From the NCBI RefSeq assembly GCF_016908145.1, contig NZ_JAFBDI010000019.1, forward strand, positions 1-43,270: a stretch of 43,270 nt of DNA. Direction: 5' to 3'. The position numbers and the translations under genes were made by a program. A model generated the notes under the pieces. That model saw only the letters and a program-made list of their open reading frames with translations, was not told the DNA's origin and searched no databases. This document shows positions 7,650 through 16,728 of this stretch, piece after piece. Numbering within the stretch: position 1 is the first letter of the stretch; each line of letters starts with the position of its first letter. This stretch comes from Marinitoga litoralis (lineage in GTDB: Bacteria; Thermotogota; Thermotogae; Petrotogales; Petrotogaceae).

Positions 7650-8561
7650 TTATTTTGAAACTGTAATAATTGCTTCTTTGAAATCATCCGGAATAGGAGC
7701 AACAAATTCTTTCCATTCATTTGTTCGTGGATGATATAATCCTAATTTCAAAGCATGTAACATTTGTCTTTTTATTCCTAAATCATAATCATTTGTGCCA
7801 TACACTTCATCTCCAAATAATGGATGCCCAATATATTTAAAATGAACTCTAATTTGATGTGTACGACCAGTTTTTAAATTAATCCAAGCCAAAGATCCTT
7901 TTTTAAATTCTTTTATAATCTTATATTGTGTAATAGATTCTTTCCCTCCTGGTACTACTGCCATTTTTATTCTTATTTGAGGATGTCTTCCAAGTGGTTG
8001 ATTTATTTCTCCTTCTTTTTTATCAACATTACCTTTAATTAATGCAATATAAGTTTTTTTTGTTATTCTATCTTTAAATTGTTTACTTAATGATTGATGA
8101 GCTAAATCATTTTTTGCTACAACAATAACTCCAGAAGTATCTTTATCCAACCTATGTACAATACCTGGTCTTATTTCTCCGCCTATTCCTTGCAAATCTT
8201 TACAATGATACAAAAGCGCATTTACTAATGTACCTGTAACCTTATTCAATACAGGATGAACAATCATATTTGGAGGTTTATTTACCACAATTATATCTTT
8301 ATCTTCATATATAATATTTAAAGGTATATTCTCAGGTAAAACTTCAATGGTTGGAGGTTTATCAGGAACTTCAATAGTTACAACCTCTCCATTTTTCAGT
8401 TTATATGAAGGCTTTTTTAAATTACCATTTACTATAATCTGTCCTTGTTTAATAGCTTTTTGAACATAAGTTCTTGAAATCCAATCTGGAACTTTCTCTA
8501 CTACATATTTATCTAATCTCCAGCCATTTTCTCTATTTGTAACTAAAAAACTTTCTTCCAC
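7650..8561 (-). CDS. rluD: Pseudouridine synthase, RluD/RluA family
   Basis: This enzyme isomerises uridines to pseudouridine, in RluD at 23S positions around 1911-1917. An N-terminal S4 RNA-binding domain (about 13-75) precedes the catalytic domain, with the key Asp139 in GIVHRLDKDTSG and the later motif LKTGRTHQIRVHF. At 303 aa it has RluD length, and the S4 domain fits RluD or RluC better than RluA; the exact target is not certain. The start is GTG behind AAGGAG. It overlaps the end of lspA, an often-seen pairing. Confidence 0.9.
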   Translation of the reverse strand: MEESFLVTNRENGWRLDKYVVEKVPDWISRTYVQKAIKQGQIIVNGNLKKPSYKLKNGEVVTIEVPDKPPTIEVLPENIPLNIIYEDKDIIVVNKPPNMIVHPVLNKVTGTLVNALLYHCKDLQGIGGEIRPGIVHRLDKDTSGVIVVAKNDLAHQSLSKQFKDRITKKTYIALIKGNVDKKEGEINQPLGRHPQIRIKMAVVPGGKESITQYKIIKEFKKGSLAWINLKTGRTHQIRVHFKYIGHPLFGDEVYGTNDYDLGIKRQMLHALKLGLYHPRTNEWKEFVAPIPDDFKEAIITVSK

Positions 8562-8995
8562 GGTTCTTTACTCCTTTTATAATAATAAATGGCAAGAAGT
8601 ATTCCTCCAATAGTTACAAAAGAATCTGCAACATTAAAAACTGAAAAGTACTTCACACTAAACATGTCAACCACATAATTAAATCTTATTCTATCATAAA
8701 TGTTTCCTAAAGCTCCTCCGATAATAAATGTAGTAGATATATCAAACAAAATGGATTTTTCTTTCTTTAAATATGTTTTTCTAAATATATAAATTATAGT
8801 AACAACAATTGTTGCAATTATACCATGCAAAAATGAATGCCCTTGAAACATTCCAAAAGCAATCCCTGTATTTTTTACATATGTTAAAGATAAAAAATCA
8901 CCTATTATATTGATTGTTTTTCCAGTCAAATATTCTTGAGTTAATTTTTTAGTTATTTGATCAAAAACTAAAATTAAAGGAATTAACCAATCCAA
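8543..8995 (-). CDS. lspA: Lipoprotein signal peptidase LspA
   Basis: LspA is the membrane aspartyl protease that cleaves prolipoproteins before the lipidated Cys; the lipoprotein at 23885 in this window is a likely substrate. About four hydrophobic segments are visible. The catalytic aspartates are in YDRIRFNYVVD and FNVADSF. A GTG start at 9004 would overlap its own AAAGGTG, so the TTG at 8995, about six bases after AAAGGTG, is the better choice. This gives 150 aa, slightly short of the usual 160. It overlaps rluD by 19 bases and follows cheR. Confidence 0.93.
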   Translation of the reverse strand: MDWLIPLILVFDQITKKLTQEYLTGKTINIIGDFLSLTYVKNTGIAFGMFQGHSFLHGIIATIVVTIIYIFRKTYLKKEKSILFDISTTFIIGGALGNIYDRIRFNYVVDMFSVKYFSVFNVADSFVTIGGILLAIYYYKRSKEPWKKVF

Positions 8996-9033
8996 TTTTA
9001 TCACCTTTAGTATTATTTTTGTATTTATCTTAT

Positions 9034-9858
9034 TTAATATTTTTCTTCCACTTTTTGATAAAAAAACGGCTCTACAACTTCTAAACCTAAACTTTTATAA
9101 TTAAATATTCTTTCTGTTGAACCTACAAACAACACTCCGCCTTTTCTTAGCGATTTAGCAAAATTTTTGTATAATTTATTTTTTGCTTCCATATCAAAGT
9201 ATATTACCACATTTCTACATGAAATTAAATCAAAATCCTTTTCAAATGGATCCATTAATAGATTATGTTGTTTGAAAACAACTCTATTTTTTACAAAACT
9301 CAAAACTTCATAATTATTTGAATCAACTTTTCTAAAATATTTCTTCCTTATATCTTCTGGAACATTTACTAAAGAACGTTCTGTATATATACCTTTTTTA
9401 GCTTTTTCAATAACAAATTTATCTAAATCAGTTGCCAAAATCTTTATACTTTTTGGTGCATTTAATTCTTCTAACAAAATAGCATGAGTATATGGCTCTT
9501 CCCCTGTTGAACATCCAGCACTCCATATTTTTGTTCTTGAACCACTTTCTTTCAGTAATTTTGGCAAAATTTCTTTTTTTAAATAACTCCATTTCTCTGG
9601 ATTCCTAAAAAACTCTGTTACATTAATAGTTAATTTATCCAAAAATTCATCCCATAATTTTCCATCTCTTGTTAAATCATGAAAATACGCTTTATAATCA
9701 GAATATGAATATTTTCTCATTATCATATCTATTCTTCTTCTAACTCTATGTTGCTTATATCCTCTAAGATCTAATTGAAAATGTCTTGCAATATTTTCTA
9801 ATAGCCATTCATAATCATCATCATTGTATGGTGAATTGTATAAACTACTTTCATCCAT
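9034..9858 (-). CDS. cheR: Chemotaxis protein methyltransferase CheR
   Basis: CheR methylates glutamates on chemoreceptors using S-adenosylmethionine. The N-terminal helical domain (about 12-80) includes YKQHRVRRRID. The methyltransferase domain has the SAM loop SAGCSTGEEPY (113-123), the acidic residue in ATDLDK, and CRNVVIYFD. At 274 aa it is full length with no added domains. It is isolated from other chemotaxis genes here, apart from a stand-alone receiver protein at 12865 in the same leftward set. GGAGGT precedes the ATG. Confidence 0.95.
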   Translation of the reverse strand: MDESSLYNSPYNDDDYEWLLENIARHFQLDLRGYKQHRVRRRIDMIMRKYSYSDYKAYFHDLTRDGKLWDEFLDKLTINVTEFFRNPEKWSYLKKEILPKLLKESGSRTKIWSAGCSTGEEPYTHAILLEELNAPKSIKILATDLDKFVIEKAKKGIYTERSLVNVPEDIRKKYFRKVDSNNYEVLSFVKNRVVFKQHNLLMDPFEKDFDLISCRNVVIYFDMEAKNKLYKNFAKSLRKGGVLFVGSTERIFNYKSLGLEVVEPFFYQKVEEKY

Positions 9859-9871
9859 GTTATTACCTCCA

Positions 9872-10636
9872 TTAAAAGGTTAAATTAAATTTTAATCCAT
9901 AATTTTTATCTGAGTTAAGCACAAAATATATTTTATCCCTAATTATAGGCAAATTGAACTCAAATTTAGCATTTGACATTTTATAAAACTTATTTTTAAT
10001 AAAGTCTTCATTATTTTTAAAGTCAAAATAAAAATTTATATCTTTGCTCATCATTTCAACAAAGAATTTATTCTTAGATAATGTAATTATTCCTTTTGAA
10101 TAAACTAAAAATATTCCCATGTCATTATTTGATTCCATAAAAACACCAAGCTTAACTTTATTTCCATAATAATATCCTAAAAAACTTTTTGACAAATTGT
10201 TTGTATTTATCCAATAAAAATAATTATTACTTTTTTTGGTAAAATTCAATCCTATCATACCATTAGATACTACATACATTATAGGTACATTAAAATATAA
10301 CCTTTCAAAAGAAATCATAAACGATTCTTTAGATAATAAAAAATAATTCGGATCATTAAACCTTTCATTTTTATAATTATATTCTATATTAAATCCCGGT
10401 TGATTAAATCTCAAATAATTTAATATTTCTTTAGATACTTCTATATTATCTTTAGCTTGAGGCTTAATTATTTGATAAAAAGATAAATTAGCAACATATA
10501 ATCCTGTTGCTTCAAAATCAAAATTATATTCTATTTTTAAATCACCTTTATTCATATAATTAATAAATATATTATTAGAAAATATATAGTTAAAAAATAT
10601 TATATTTAATAATAAAATTAATATATACTTTTTCAT
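9872..10636 (-). CDS. Secreted protein of unknown function, possible outer-envelope barrel
   Basis: I do not recognise this 254-aa protein. Residues 1-20 are a signal peptide (MKKY, then a long Ile/Leu/Phe core, FSN near the cleavage site). The rest is rich in Asn, Tyr, Phe and Lys, with alternating hydrophobic stretches typical of beta-strands and no further membrane helices. It ends GLKFNLTF, with a C-terminal Phe after alternating residues, resembling the last strand of outer-membrane barrels. It may belong to the outer sheath (toga); that is inference. It precedes cheR by 13 bases, and its Shine-Dalgarno touches the U tract of a terminator-like hairpin. Confidence 0.7.
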   Translation of the reverse strand: MKKYILILLLNIIFFNYIFSNNIFINYMNKGDLKIEYNFDFEATGLYVANLSFYQIIKPQAKDNIEVSKEILNYLRFNQPGFNIEYNYKNERFNDPNYFLLSKESFMISFERLYFNVPIMYVVSNGMIGLNFTKKSNNYFYWINTNNLSKSFLGYYYGNKVKLGVFMESNNDMGIFLVYSKGIITLSKNKFFVEMMSKDINFYFDFKNNEDFIKNKFYKMSNAKFEFNLPIIRDKIYFVLNSDKNYGLKFNLTF

Positions 10637-10645
10637 AATTCTCCT

Positions 10646-10671
10646 TTATTAAAAGGGGCTAAAAGCCCCTT
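10646..10671 (-). terminator. Hairpin after yebC, possible attenuator of the next gene
   Basis: On the minus strand AAGGGGCT-TTT-AGCCCCTT is an 8-bp stem followed by TTTTAATAAAGGAG. It should end the yebC transcript. The AGGAG Shine-Dalgarno of the secreted-protein gene begins directly after this tail, and that ATG is only 16 bases from the stem. Confidence 0.8.
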
Positions 10672-10702
10672 ATTAATATTTACTATATTACAATTTACCA
10701 AA

Positions 10703-11455
10703 TTACATATTTTGTGCTAATCTTTCCATTTCTTCATCATCTATTTCAAAATTAGCGAAAACTTCTTGTATATCGTCACTATCTTCTAAAGCATCCATTA
10801 ACTTCAACATTTTTTCTGCATCAGAACCAGAAATTTTAACTGTAGTTTTTGGTATATAAGTTAAAGATGCTTTTACAGAAAAGCCCATATCTTTTAAAGT
10901 ATCTCTAACTTGTGCCATATCTTCTGGAGAAGCTATTACTTGAATTTTTTCATCTTCAACAACATCTTCAGCACCTGCATCTAATGCTGTCATCATGAAT
11001 TCATCTAAATCTGCTACTTCTTCTTTTGGAATTTCAATTAATCCTTTTCTTTCAAAATTCCATGCAACAGCTCCACTTTCAGCTAAACTTCCCCCATGTT
11101 TTGATAGAATATGTCTAACTTCTTGAGCTGCTCTGTTTTTATTATCTGTTAATGCTCTCATAATTATAGCAACTCCAGCTGGACCATAACCTTCATACAT
11201 AATTTCAACATATGAATCAGCTTCTGTTCCTCCAGCTCCTTTTTTAATTGCTGCATCGATTTTATCTTTTGGCATATTTGCTTCTTTTGCTTTTTCAATA
11301 GCTGTTCTTAATCTAGGATTTGATTCTGGATCTGCTCCTCCTTCTTTTGCAGCTACTGTTAATTCTCTAATTAATTTAGTAAAAATCTTTGATCTTTTAG
11401 CATCTTGGGCAGCTTTTCTGTGTTTAATATTAGCCCATTTGTTATGCCCTGACAT
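10703..11455 (-). CDS. yebC: YebC/PmpR-TACO1 family protein
   Basis: The protein begins [21 protein letters not shown], the family hallmark, and continues with [15 protein letters not shown] and [11 protein letters not shown]. At 250 aa it has the standard three-domain length. Members were first named as transcription regulators; more recent work points to a role on the ribosome at difficult stretches such as polyproline. It is acidic at the C-terminus and cytoplasmic. It lies 13 bases after the phosphatase gene and ends at a hairpin. Confidence 0.95.
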   Translation of the reverse strand: MSGHNKWANIKHRKAAQDAKRSKIFTKLIRELTVAAKEGGADPESNPRLRTAIEKAKEANMPKDKIDAAIKKGAGGTEADSYVEIMYEGYGPAGVAIIMRALTDNKNRAAQEVRHILSKHGGSLAESGAVAWNFERKGLIEIPKEEVADLDEFMMTALDAGAEDVVEDEKIQVIASPEDMAQVRDTLKDMGFSVKASLTYIPKTTVKISGSDAEKMLKLMDALEDSDDIQEVFANFEIDDEEMERLAQNM

Positions 11456-11468
11456 ATCATATACCTCC

Positions 11469-12872
11469 TTATAAAATTGATTTTATTATCATTATTGTTG
11501 TATCATCATGTTGTGATGCATTTCCAACAAAAGTATCTAATTCATTAATAATAATTTTTGTAATTTCTTTAGAAGATTTATTTTTATTATTCATAAATAC
11601 TTCTATTAATTTATCCATTCCGAATTCCTCAATATTTTCATTTCTTGCTTCTGTTATACCATCAGTATATAAAACAAAATTTATTTCATTATTATAATTT
11701 ATTTCTTGGCTTTCAAAAATAAAACCATCCATAATTCCAATTGGCATATATTCAGCATCAAATGTTAATAATTCACCATCTTTATATACTATTGTAGGAT
11801 TATGACCACAATTTATCATTTCTACTTTTTTATTTTTTATATCAAACATTATAAAAATAGCGGTAACAAATCTATCTTGAGGAATTTCTTTTGAAATATA
11901 ATTATTTAAATTAGTGACTATTGAGGTTAAATCATTGCTTTTTTCTAATTCGTAACGCAAAATAGATCTAAAAGATGTCATAATTAAAGCTGCTGGAACA
12001 CTTTTTCCAGATACATCAGCTAAAGTCATGAACACTTTATCTCCTAAATCAACCACATCATAATAATCCCCACCAATATCATACGCTGGTCTATAAAAAG
12101 CTTCTATATCAAGTTCATGTATTTCTGGTATACTTTTTGGTAATAATGATTTTTGTATTTCTGAAGCTATTCTTAATTGTTCAGCCAGTTTTTCTTTTTC
12201 TATTTTTTCATTAAGATAATTTAGCGTATCATAACTAAATGCAATTTGCTCTGCAATTGATTCCATAATTTTTCTATTACCTGCAGTAAACAAACCTTTT
12301 TTTGTACCATAAAATAAGAAAAAACCCCAAATTTTCATTTTGGATTCTATTGGTATAAACATTATAGGAACTTCATTTTTTAATATAGGATCTTTTTCCA
12401 ATATTAATGGTTTTATTTTATTATTATCTTTAAGAGTATCTATTATTTCTACAACTCTTTCAAAATTAATATTCTTAAATTCCGCATGTAATATTTTAAA
12501 ATCTTTTTGAGGTGGAAAATCAGAAAACTCCCCTACTAAAATATCTTCAAATGAAATAATATCTCTTATTCTCTCTAAAATATCTTCTATTGCCATTCTA
12601 GGATCAATTGCTTTATGAAGTATTTTTCCTATATCTAAAACCGCTGTAAGTTCCTCGTATAATTTAGATAATTCCTCAACTTGAGCTTCTAGTTGTAAAG
12701 AAAATTCTTCTAATTGATTTCTATAAGATTCGCTTTCGTTAAACAAAATATCTATTAAAGTCTTTACCCTATCTTTTATTTCTACTAGGTCTTTAGGTTC
12801 ATCATTATAATATTTTAGTTTATCATTTAATAAATCATATATTTCTAAACCATATTGAGTAGCTTTATCCAT
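11469..12872 (-). CDS. SpoIIE/RsbU-type serine phosphatase with GAF domain
   Basis: This 467-aa protein has an N-terminal coiled-coil-like region (about 25-75), a GAF-like domain (about 73-215), a signalling helix, and a PP2C-type SpoIIE domain (245-467). The metal-binding acids are visible: D269 in DIGGDYYD, D286 in LADVSGK, LYTDG, and HDDTTI. Such proteins usually dephosphorylate anti-sigma-factor antagonists. No anti-sigma kinase or STAS protein is adjacent. It overlaps the upstream receiver gene by 8 bases, so the receiver protein is the likely input partner. Cytoplasmic. Confidence 0.9.
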   Translation of the reverse strand: MDKATQYGLEIYDLLNDKLKYYNDEPKDLVEIKDRVKTLIDILFNESESYRNQLEEFSLQLEAQVEELSKLYEELTAVLDIGKILHKAIDPRMAIEDILERIRDIISFEDILVGEFSDFPPQKDFKILHAEFKNINFERVVEIIDTLKDNNKIKPLILEKDPILKNEVPIMFIPIESKMKIWGFFLFYGTKKGLFTAGNRKIMESIAEQIAFSYDTLNYLNEKIEKEKLAEQLRIASEIQKSLLPKSIPEIHELDIEAFYRPAYDIGGDYYDVVDLGDKVFMTLADVSGKSVPAALIMTSFRSILRYELEKSNDLTSIVTNLNNYISKEIPQDRFVTAIFIMFDIKNKKVEMINCGHNPTIVYKDGELLTFDAEYMPIGIMDGFIFESQEINYNNEINFVLYTDGITEARNENIEEFGMDKLIEVFMNNKNKSSKEITKIIINELDTFVGNASQHDDTTIMIIKSIL

Positions 12873-13233
12873 TCCCCCCCACCGCCTGTTTAATAATATC
12901 TACTATATTTTTCGGACTAAATGGTTTAGTAGCTACTCTAAAAGCCCCAAGAGATAAGGCTAGGTTTTCATCTTCATCTCCACCTTTTGCTGTTAAAACA
13001 AGTATTGGTAGGGAAATATTTTCTTCTTTTAATTTTTTTAAAACAGTAAAACCATCCATTTTAGGCATCATAATATCTAAACACACAGCATCTGGATTAA
13101 TTTCTTTTATTTTAGACAATCCTTCTTCACCATCTTTGGCTTCAAATACTTCAAATCCTTCTTTTTGAAAGTTAAAAGATAATATCTTCCTTAAAACATC
13201 AGAATCATCAACTATGAGTATTTTCTTTGACAT
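12865..13233 (-). CDS. CheY-like single-domain response regulator
   Basis: A 122-aa receiver domain without an output domain. The acidic pocket is D9-D10, the phosphoacceptor is D53 ([11 protein letters not shown]), and T81 and K103 (ATKPF) complete the switch. Its stop overlaps the start of the SpoIIE-type phosphatase, so the two are probably co-translated and may form one signalling unit. It could also serve chemotaxis, given cheR downstream, but the PMPKMDGF-like pattern is general. No histidine kinase is in the window. Confidence 0.92.
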   Translation of the reverse strand: MSKKILIVDDSDVLRKILSFNFQKEGFEVFEAKDGEEGLSKIKEINPDAVCLDIMMPKMDGFTVLKKLKEENISLPILVLTAKGGDEDENLALSLGAFRVATKPFSPKNIVDIIKQAVGGNG

Positions 13234-13785
13234 CTAATCCCCCCAAATCACATCTTCAACAATTGGATAAAAGAAAAAATCTTCTTTAACTTCATTAAAT
13301 AATTTCCATATATTATATATTTTATTATACTCTTGTTTATATTTTATCACATAAATATCCTTTTGATTTTTTTCATATGAATAATCAATAAAACGTTCAT
13401 TAAAAAAGTCATTTGATTGTTGAGATTCTAATAAATAAAATAAATTTTTTGATAAATAAACTTTGAATTTATAATATTTTATATTCAGCTTATAATTTTC
13501 ACCAACAGATTTATACCTTATTAATTTAAACCCTTCTGACACAAAATTGTTAAATTTTGAAAAGTCATATTCTTTTTTAGTATTTAATACTATAAATAAT
13601 GCTCTATTAATATATCCTAAAGGAACGGCTTGCGAAATACTAAGTTTTATTTTAGAATGAAACCCTTGTGTATATTCAATAGGGACTTTAGCTCTTCTAA
13701 TAATTCTTTCAATCTCTTCTAAAGTGTCATTATTAGAAATATATATTGACTTTCCATATTTTTTAAAATTTAAAAGATATTTCAA
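13234..13785 (-). CDS. DUF2344 (TIGR03936) radical-SAM-associated protein
   Basis: The N-terminal half matches the DUF2344 pattern: KYLLNFKKYGKSIYIS, then IIRRAKVPIEYTQGFHSKIK and SQAVPLGY, as in family members with YSQGFNPHPKI. In many bacteria this domain sits beside or is fused to a TIGR03960 radical SAM protein; none is in this window. The function of the family is not established as far as I know. A GTG at 13794 overlaps its own GGAG, so the TTG at 13785, five bases after GGAGTG, is preferred and aligns with the family start. 183 aa. First gene of the leftward set; its stop abuts the receiver ATG. Confidence 0.75.
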   Translation of the reverse strand: MKYLLNFKKYGKSIYISNNDTLEEIERIIRRAKVPIEYTQGFHSKIKLSISQAVPLGYINRALFIVLNTKKEYDFSKFNNFVSEGFKLIRYKSVGENYKLNIKYYKFKVYLSKNLFYLLESQQSNDFFNERFIDYSYEKNQKDIYVIKYKQEYNKIYNIWKLFNEVKEDFFFYPIVEDVIWGD

Positions 13786-13797
13786 ATTACTCACTCC

Positions 13798-13830
13798 AGT
13801 ATATGATATAATATATACGTATTATATACT
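13798..13830. promoter_or_regulatory. Divergent promoter region of DUF2344 and PBP genes
   Basis: Rightward, TGATATAAT (13804-13812) is an extended -10 box identical to those before the HD-GYP gene. Leftward, TATAAT lies at 13826-13821. The 7-bp arms AGTATAT (13798-13804) and ATATACT (13824-13830) flank both boxes as an inverted repeat and could be an operator. AT-richness lowers its weight. Confidence 0.45.
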
Positions 13831-13873
13831 ATTTTTATTAAAATCATTTTAAAGTTAATTGGAGGTATTAGAA

Positions 13874-15877
13874 TTGAAGTTTTTTTTATCCGGTTTATTA
13901 ATATCCATTTTAGTGGGTATCAGTCTTTTTATATACACAAAAAATATTTATTCTGAAAAATCAATTTTTTCTATAAATAGTAATTATAATACCTATCTTT
14001 TTTCTGATAATTCCGAAATAATTCCTCCAAAATTTCAATATGTTAGTTTGAAGGATGTTCCCACTGATTTGATATTTGTATTATTATGGTCTGAAGATAG
14101 AGATTTTTTCGGACATCCTGGATTTGATTTAATAGGTTTAATAAGATCTATTATTACAAATATAAAAAGTGGCACTTCTTTCGGAGGAAGTACTTTAACT
14201 CAACAAACGATTAAAAATATTTATTTAACTCATGAAAAGTCTATTAATAGAAAGATATTAGAATTATTTCTTTCATTTTGGGTAGAAAGAAGTTATACAA
14301 AAAACGAGATCCTTGAATCATATATTAATATTGCTTATTTAGGAAATGATATAAATGGATTCGGAGCTGCTGCAAAAAGATATTTCGGAAAAGATTTAAA
14401 AAATTTAAATTTAACTGAAATATCTATATTAGTCGGTATATTAAATTCTCCCGAATATTTCAATCCATATAAGTATCCTTTAAAGGCTAAAAATCAAGGA
14501 TTATTAATATTAAACTCGTTATTAGAAAGTCAGATGATCACAAATGAAGAGTATAAAAATTATACTTATATATTAAATAATTTATCTTTCAAAAAACGTA
14601 CTTTTGATGAAAATAATTTACAAATATTATTAGCAATAAAAAGCGAAGAAGCAAATTTAAATTTAAGCGGCGGTGGATATATAATTAAATCTACTATTGA
14701 TAGAGATTTATTTGAATTTACCAAAAATTCTTGGGAAGCTTCACAAAGCGCGATAGTTTTAGATAATAAAACCGGGAAAATTCTTAGTTTTTTTGGTAGT
14801 CAGTATGATGTCTTTTTTTCAAACCGACAAATCGGTTCTACTATTAAACCATTTTATTATCTTTTAGCCCTTGAAAAAGGATATAATTTCGATACTAAAT
14901 TGTTAGATGAACCATTTAAAATAGGAGATTGGACTCCAAAAAACTTTGAAAAGACTTTTAAAGGTTCTGTTACACTAAAAGAGGCATTAATTAATTCTAT
15001 TAACATACCATCAATTCATTTATTTTTGGATTTAGAAACTGATCCTTTAAAATCAGTAGAAAAAGTTGAAAATTTTTTAACCGATATTGGAATAAAAGGA
15101 TATTATCCTCATGATATAACTATTTCATTAGGAACCTTAGAAAGTAATGTTTATAATATAGCTAGAGCATTTTCTATTTTTCCAAATTATGGAATAATTC
15201 CAAAATATTATATTATTCAAGAAATATATGATAAAAATGGAAATTTGATATATAAAAAAACTCCTCAAATTGAAAAGAAGATAACTTACATAAGTAATAA
15301 ATCATATAGTTTAATGAATGAATTATTAGAAAGTGTTGTAAAAGAAGGAACTGCAAAAAATTTATTTATTAATAATAATAATTTTCACGGAAAAACTGGG
15401 ACTTCTGACAATTCTGTATGGTTTTCAGGATATGACGGAAAAATTAATGTTTCAGTAAGAAAAGATGGGAAATTCCTTTTATCAACTACTCACGCAATAC
15501 CTATTGCAAGAACAATATTAAAAAATTATTATTACTATAATTCTAATGTAAAGGTTCCTAAATATAATTTTAGTGTTGTGGTTGATTTAAAAAATTCTTT
15601 TGATGAATTACTAGATGTTTTTAATAATAAATACTATTCAAAAAGTTTATATATAAAAAATATTCAGAATTATGAATTCCTATTTCCAGATTTATATTTA
15701 AAAAACTATAAAAATGTTTCTGAATTGAATCATAAATTATTTGAATTTGATTCTTCAAATATTAATTCATATATAAAAAACTTAGATTTTGGAGATAAAA
15801 AGGTTTTTAATGATTTTACAAAGGAAAAATTTTATATAGATATTTTCTTTCCAGAATTATATTACTATATTAAGTAG
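13874..15877 (+). CDS. Class A penicillin-binding protein (transglycosylase/transpeptidase)
   Basis: A bifunctional peptidoglycan synthase of 667 aa. One N-terminal membrane segment (about 3-22) anchors it. The GT51 glycosyltransferase domain has E74 in SEDRDFFGHPGFD, then FGGSTLTQQ. The transpeptidase domain has SxxK as S322-TI-K325, SxN at 375-377 (SIN) and KTGT from 507. All catalytic motifs are intact. The start is TTG, seven bases after GGAGGT; an in-frame TTG at 13859 overlaps that site and is rejected. The tail of about 120 residues after the transpeptidase motifs is unusual in sequence. It is followed closely by two CRP-like genes. Confidence 0.93.
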   Translation: MKFFLSGLLISILVGISLFIYTKNIYSEKSIFSINSNYNTYLFSDNSEIIPPKFQYVSLKDVPTDLIFVLLWSEDRDFFGHPGFDLIGLIRSIITNIKSGTSFGGSTLTQQTIKNIYLTHEKSINRKILELFLSFWVERSYTKNEILESYINIAYLGNDINGFGAAAKRYFGKDLKNLNLTEISILVGILNSPEYFNPYKYPLKAKNQGLLILNSLLESQMITNEEYKNYTYILNNLSFKKRTFDENNLQILLAIKSEEANLNLSGGGYIIKSTIDRDLFEFTKNSWEASQSAIVLDNKTGKILSFFGSQYDVFFSNRQIGSTIKPFYYLLALEKGYNFDTKLLDEPFKIGDWTPKNFEKTFKGSVTLKEALINSINIPSIHLFLDLETDPLKSVEKVENFLTDIGIKGYYPHDITISLGTLESNVYNIARAFSIFPNYGIIPKYYIIQEIYDKNGNLIYKKTPQIEKKITYISNKSYSLMNELLESVVKEGTAKNLFINNNNFHGKTGTSDNSVWFSGYDGKINVSVRKDGKFLLSTTHAIPIARTILKNYYYYNSNVKVPKYNFSVVVDLKNSFDELLDVFNNKYYSKSLYIKNIQNYEFLFPDLYLKNYKNVSELNHKLFEFDSSNINSYIKNLDFGDKKVFNDFTKEKFYIDIFFPELYYYIK

Positions 15878-15885
15878 GTGTATAT

Positions 15886-16728
15886 ATGAAAGATTTTTTT
15901 AATCCTGGGGATATAATTTTTAAAGAAAACGAAATATATGATTATTGTTATTATATCATTTCTGGAAAAGTAACTACTTCTCTCAAAATGAGAGAATTTA
16001 ATTCGTCTGATTTTATTGGAATTATGGGATTCTTAACTGGTAAACCATTATTAGAAACTTATATAGCAAATACTAAAGTCGAAGCATTAAAATTAGACAA
16101 AAAAACAATTATTAGTATTATAGGTGAATCAGAATTTTCATCATTTTTAGAAAATGTATCAAAATTATATGTAAATTTATTTTATAAAAGTTTGCTTAAC
16201 ATAACTCCTAATATTTATGATTTAATTATTACAAAAGCTAAATTAAATAATAGAAATGATTTAGTAGAAGAAACTCATTTGAGTGAAGTTGATAGTATAT
16301 TAGCTGAATTGGATCAAATATTAAATGCTGGTGAAATATTCGAAACAGAAATTCCAGAAGATATTGAAATTTTACAGGAAAATTTTAAATCATTATTTAA
16401 TAAAGAAAATTTAGATTTAGCTGGAATAATAGTGTTTACAACTAATTATATAAGAAAAAGCAAAGATAATAAAAATTTATGTGATGATTTAAAATTTGCA
16501 TTTGAGAGATCCATAGAAATTGAAGATAGGGCATTAGTTAAATATTTCCTATACTTAATATGTATATATTGTAAAGATAAACACGAAATAAAAAATATAT
16601 TAGATCAATATTTAGAAATATTAAGATTTTGGGGAATTCCTGCTTGGGGTGAAATGCTTCTTAGACTAGAAAATTATGAGGCTTATTTGAATATTATTAA
16701 AGATGAAGGTGATAAAAATGAAATGTGA
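15886..16728 (+). CDS. Cyclic-nucleotide-binding-fold protein with helical C-terminus
   Basis: Residues 1-100 resemble a CRP-type beta-roll: FNPGDIIFKENE, YYIISGKV, then a hydrophobic helix at about 95-110. The cassette that binds the cyclic phosphate (usually GE...R.A) reads FIGIMGFLTGKPLLETYIAN and lacks the expected Glu and Arg, so cAMP binding is doubtful. The remaining 170 residues are mostly helical, possibly TPR-like, with no obvious winged helix. 280 aa, cytoplasmic, eight bases after the PBP gene and overlapping the next gene. Function unknown. Confidence 0.75.
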   Translation: MKDFFNPGDIIFKENEIYDYCYYIISGKVTTSLKMREFNSSDFIGIMGFLTGKPLLETYIANTKVEALKLDKKTIISIIGESEFSSFLENVSKLYVNLFYKSLLNITPNIYDLIITKAKLNNRNDLVEETHLSEVDSILAELDQILNAGEIFETEIPEDIEILQENFKSLFNKENLDLAGIIVFTTNYIRKSKDNKNLCDDLKFAFERSIEIEDRALVKYFLYLICIYCKDKHEIKNILDQYLEILRFWGIPAWGEMLLRLENYEAYLNIIKDEGDKNEM

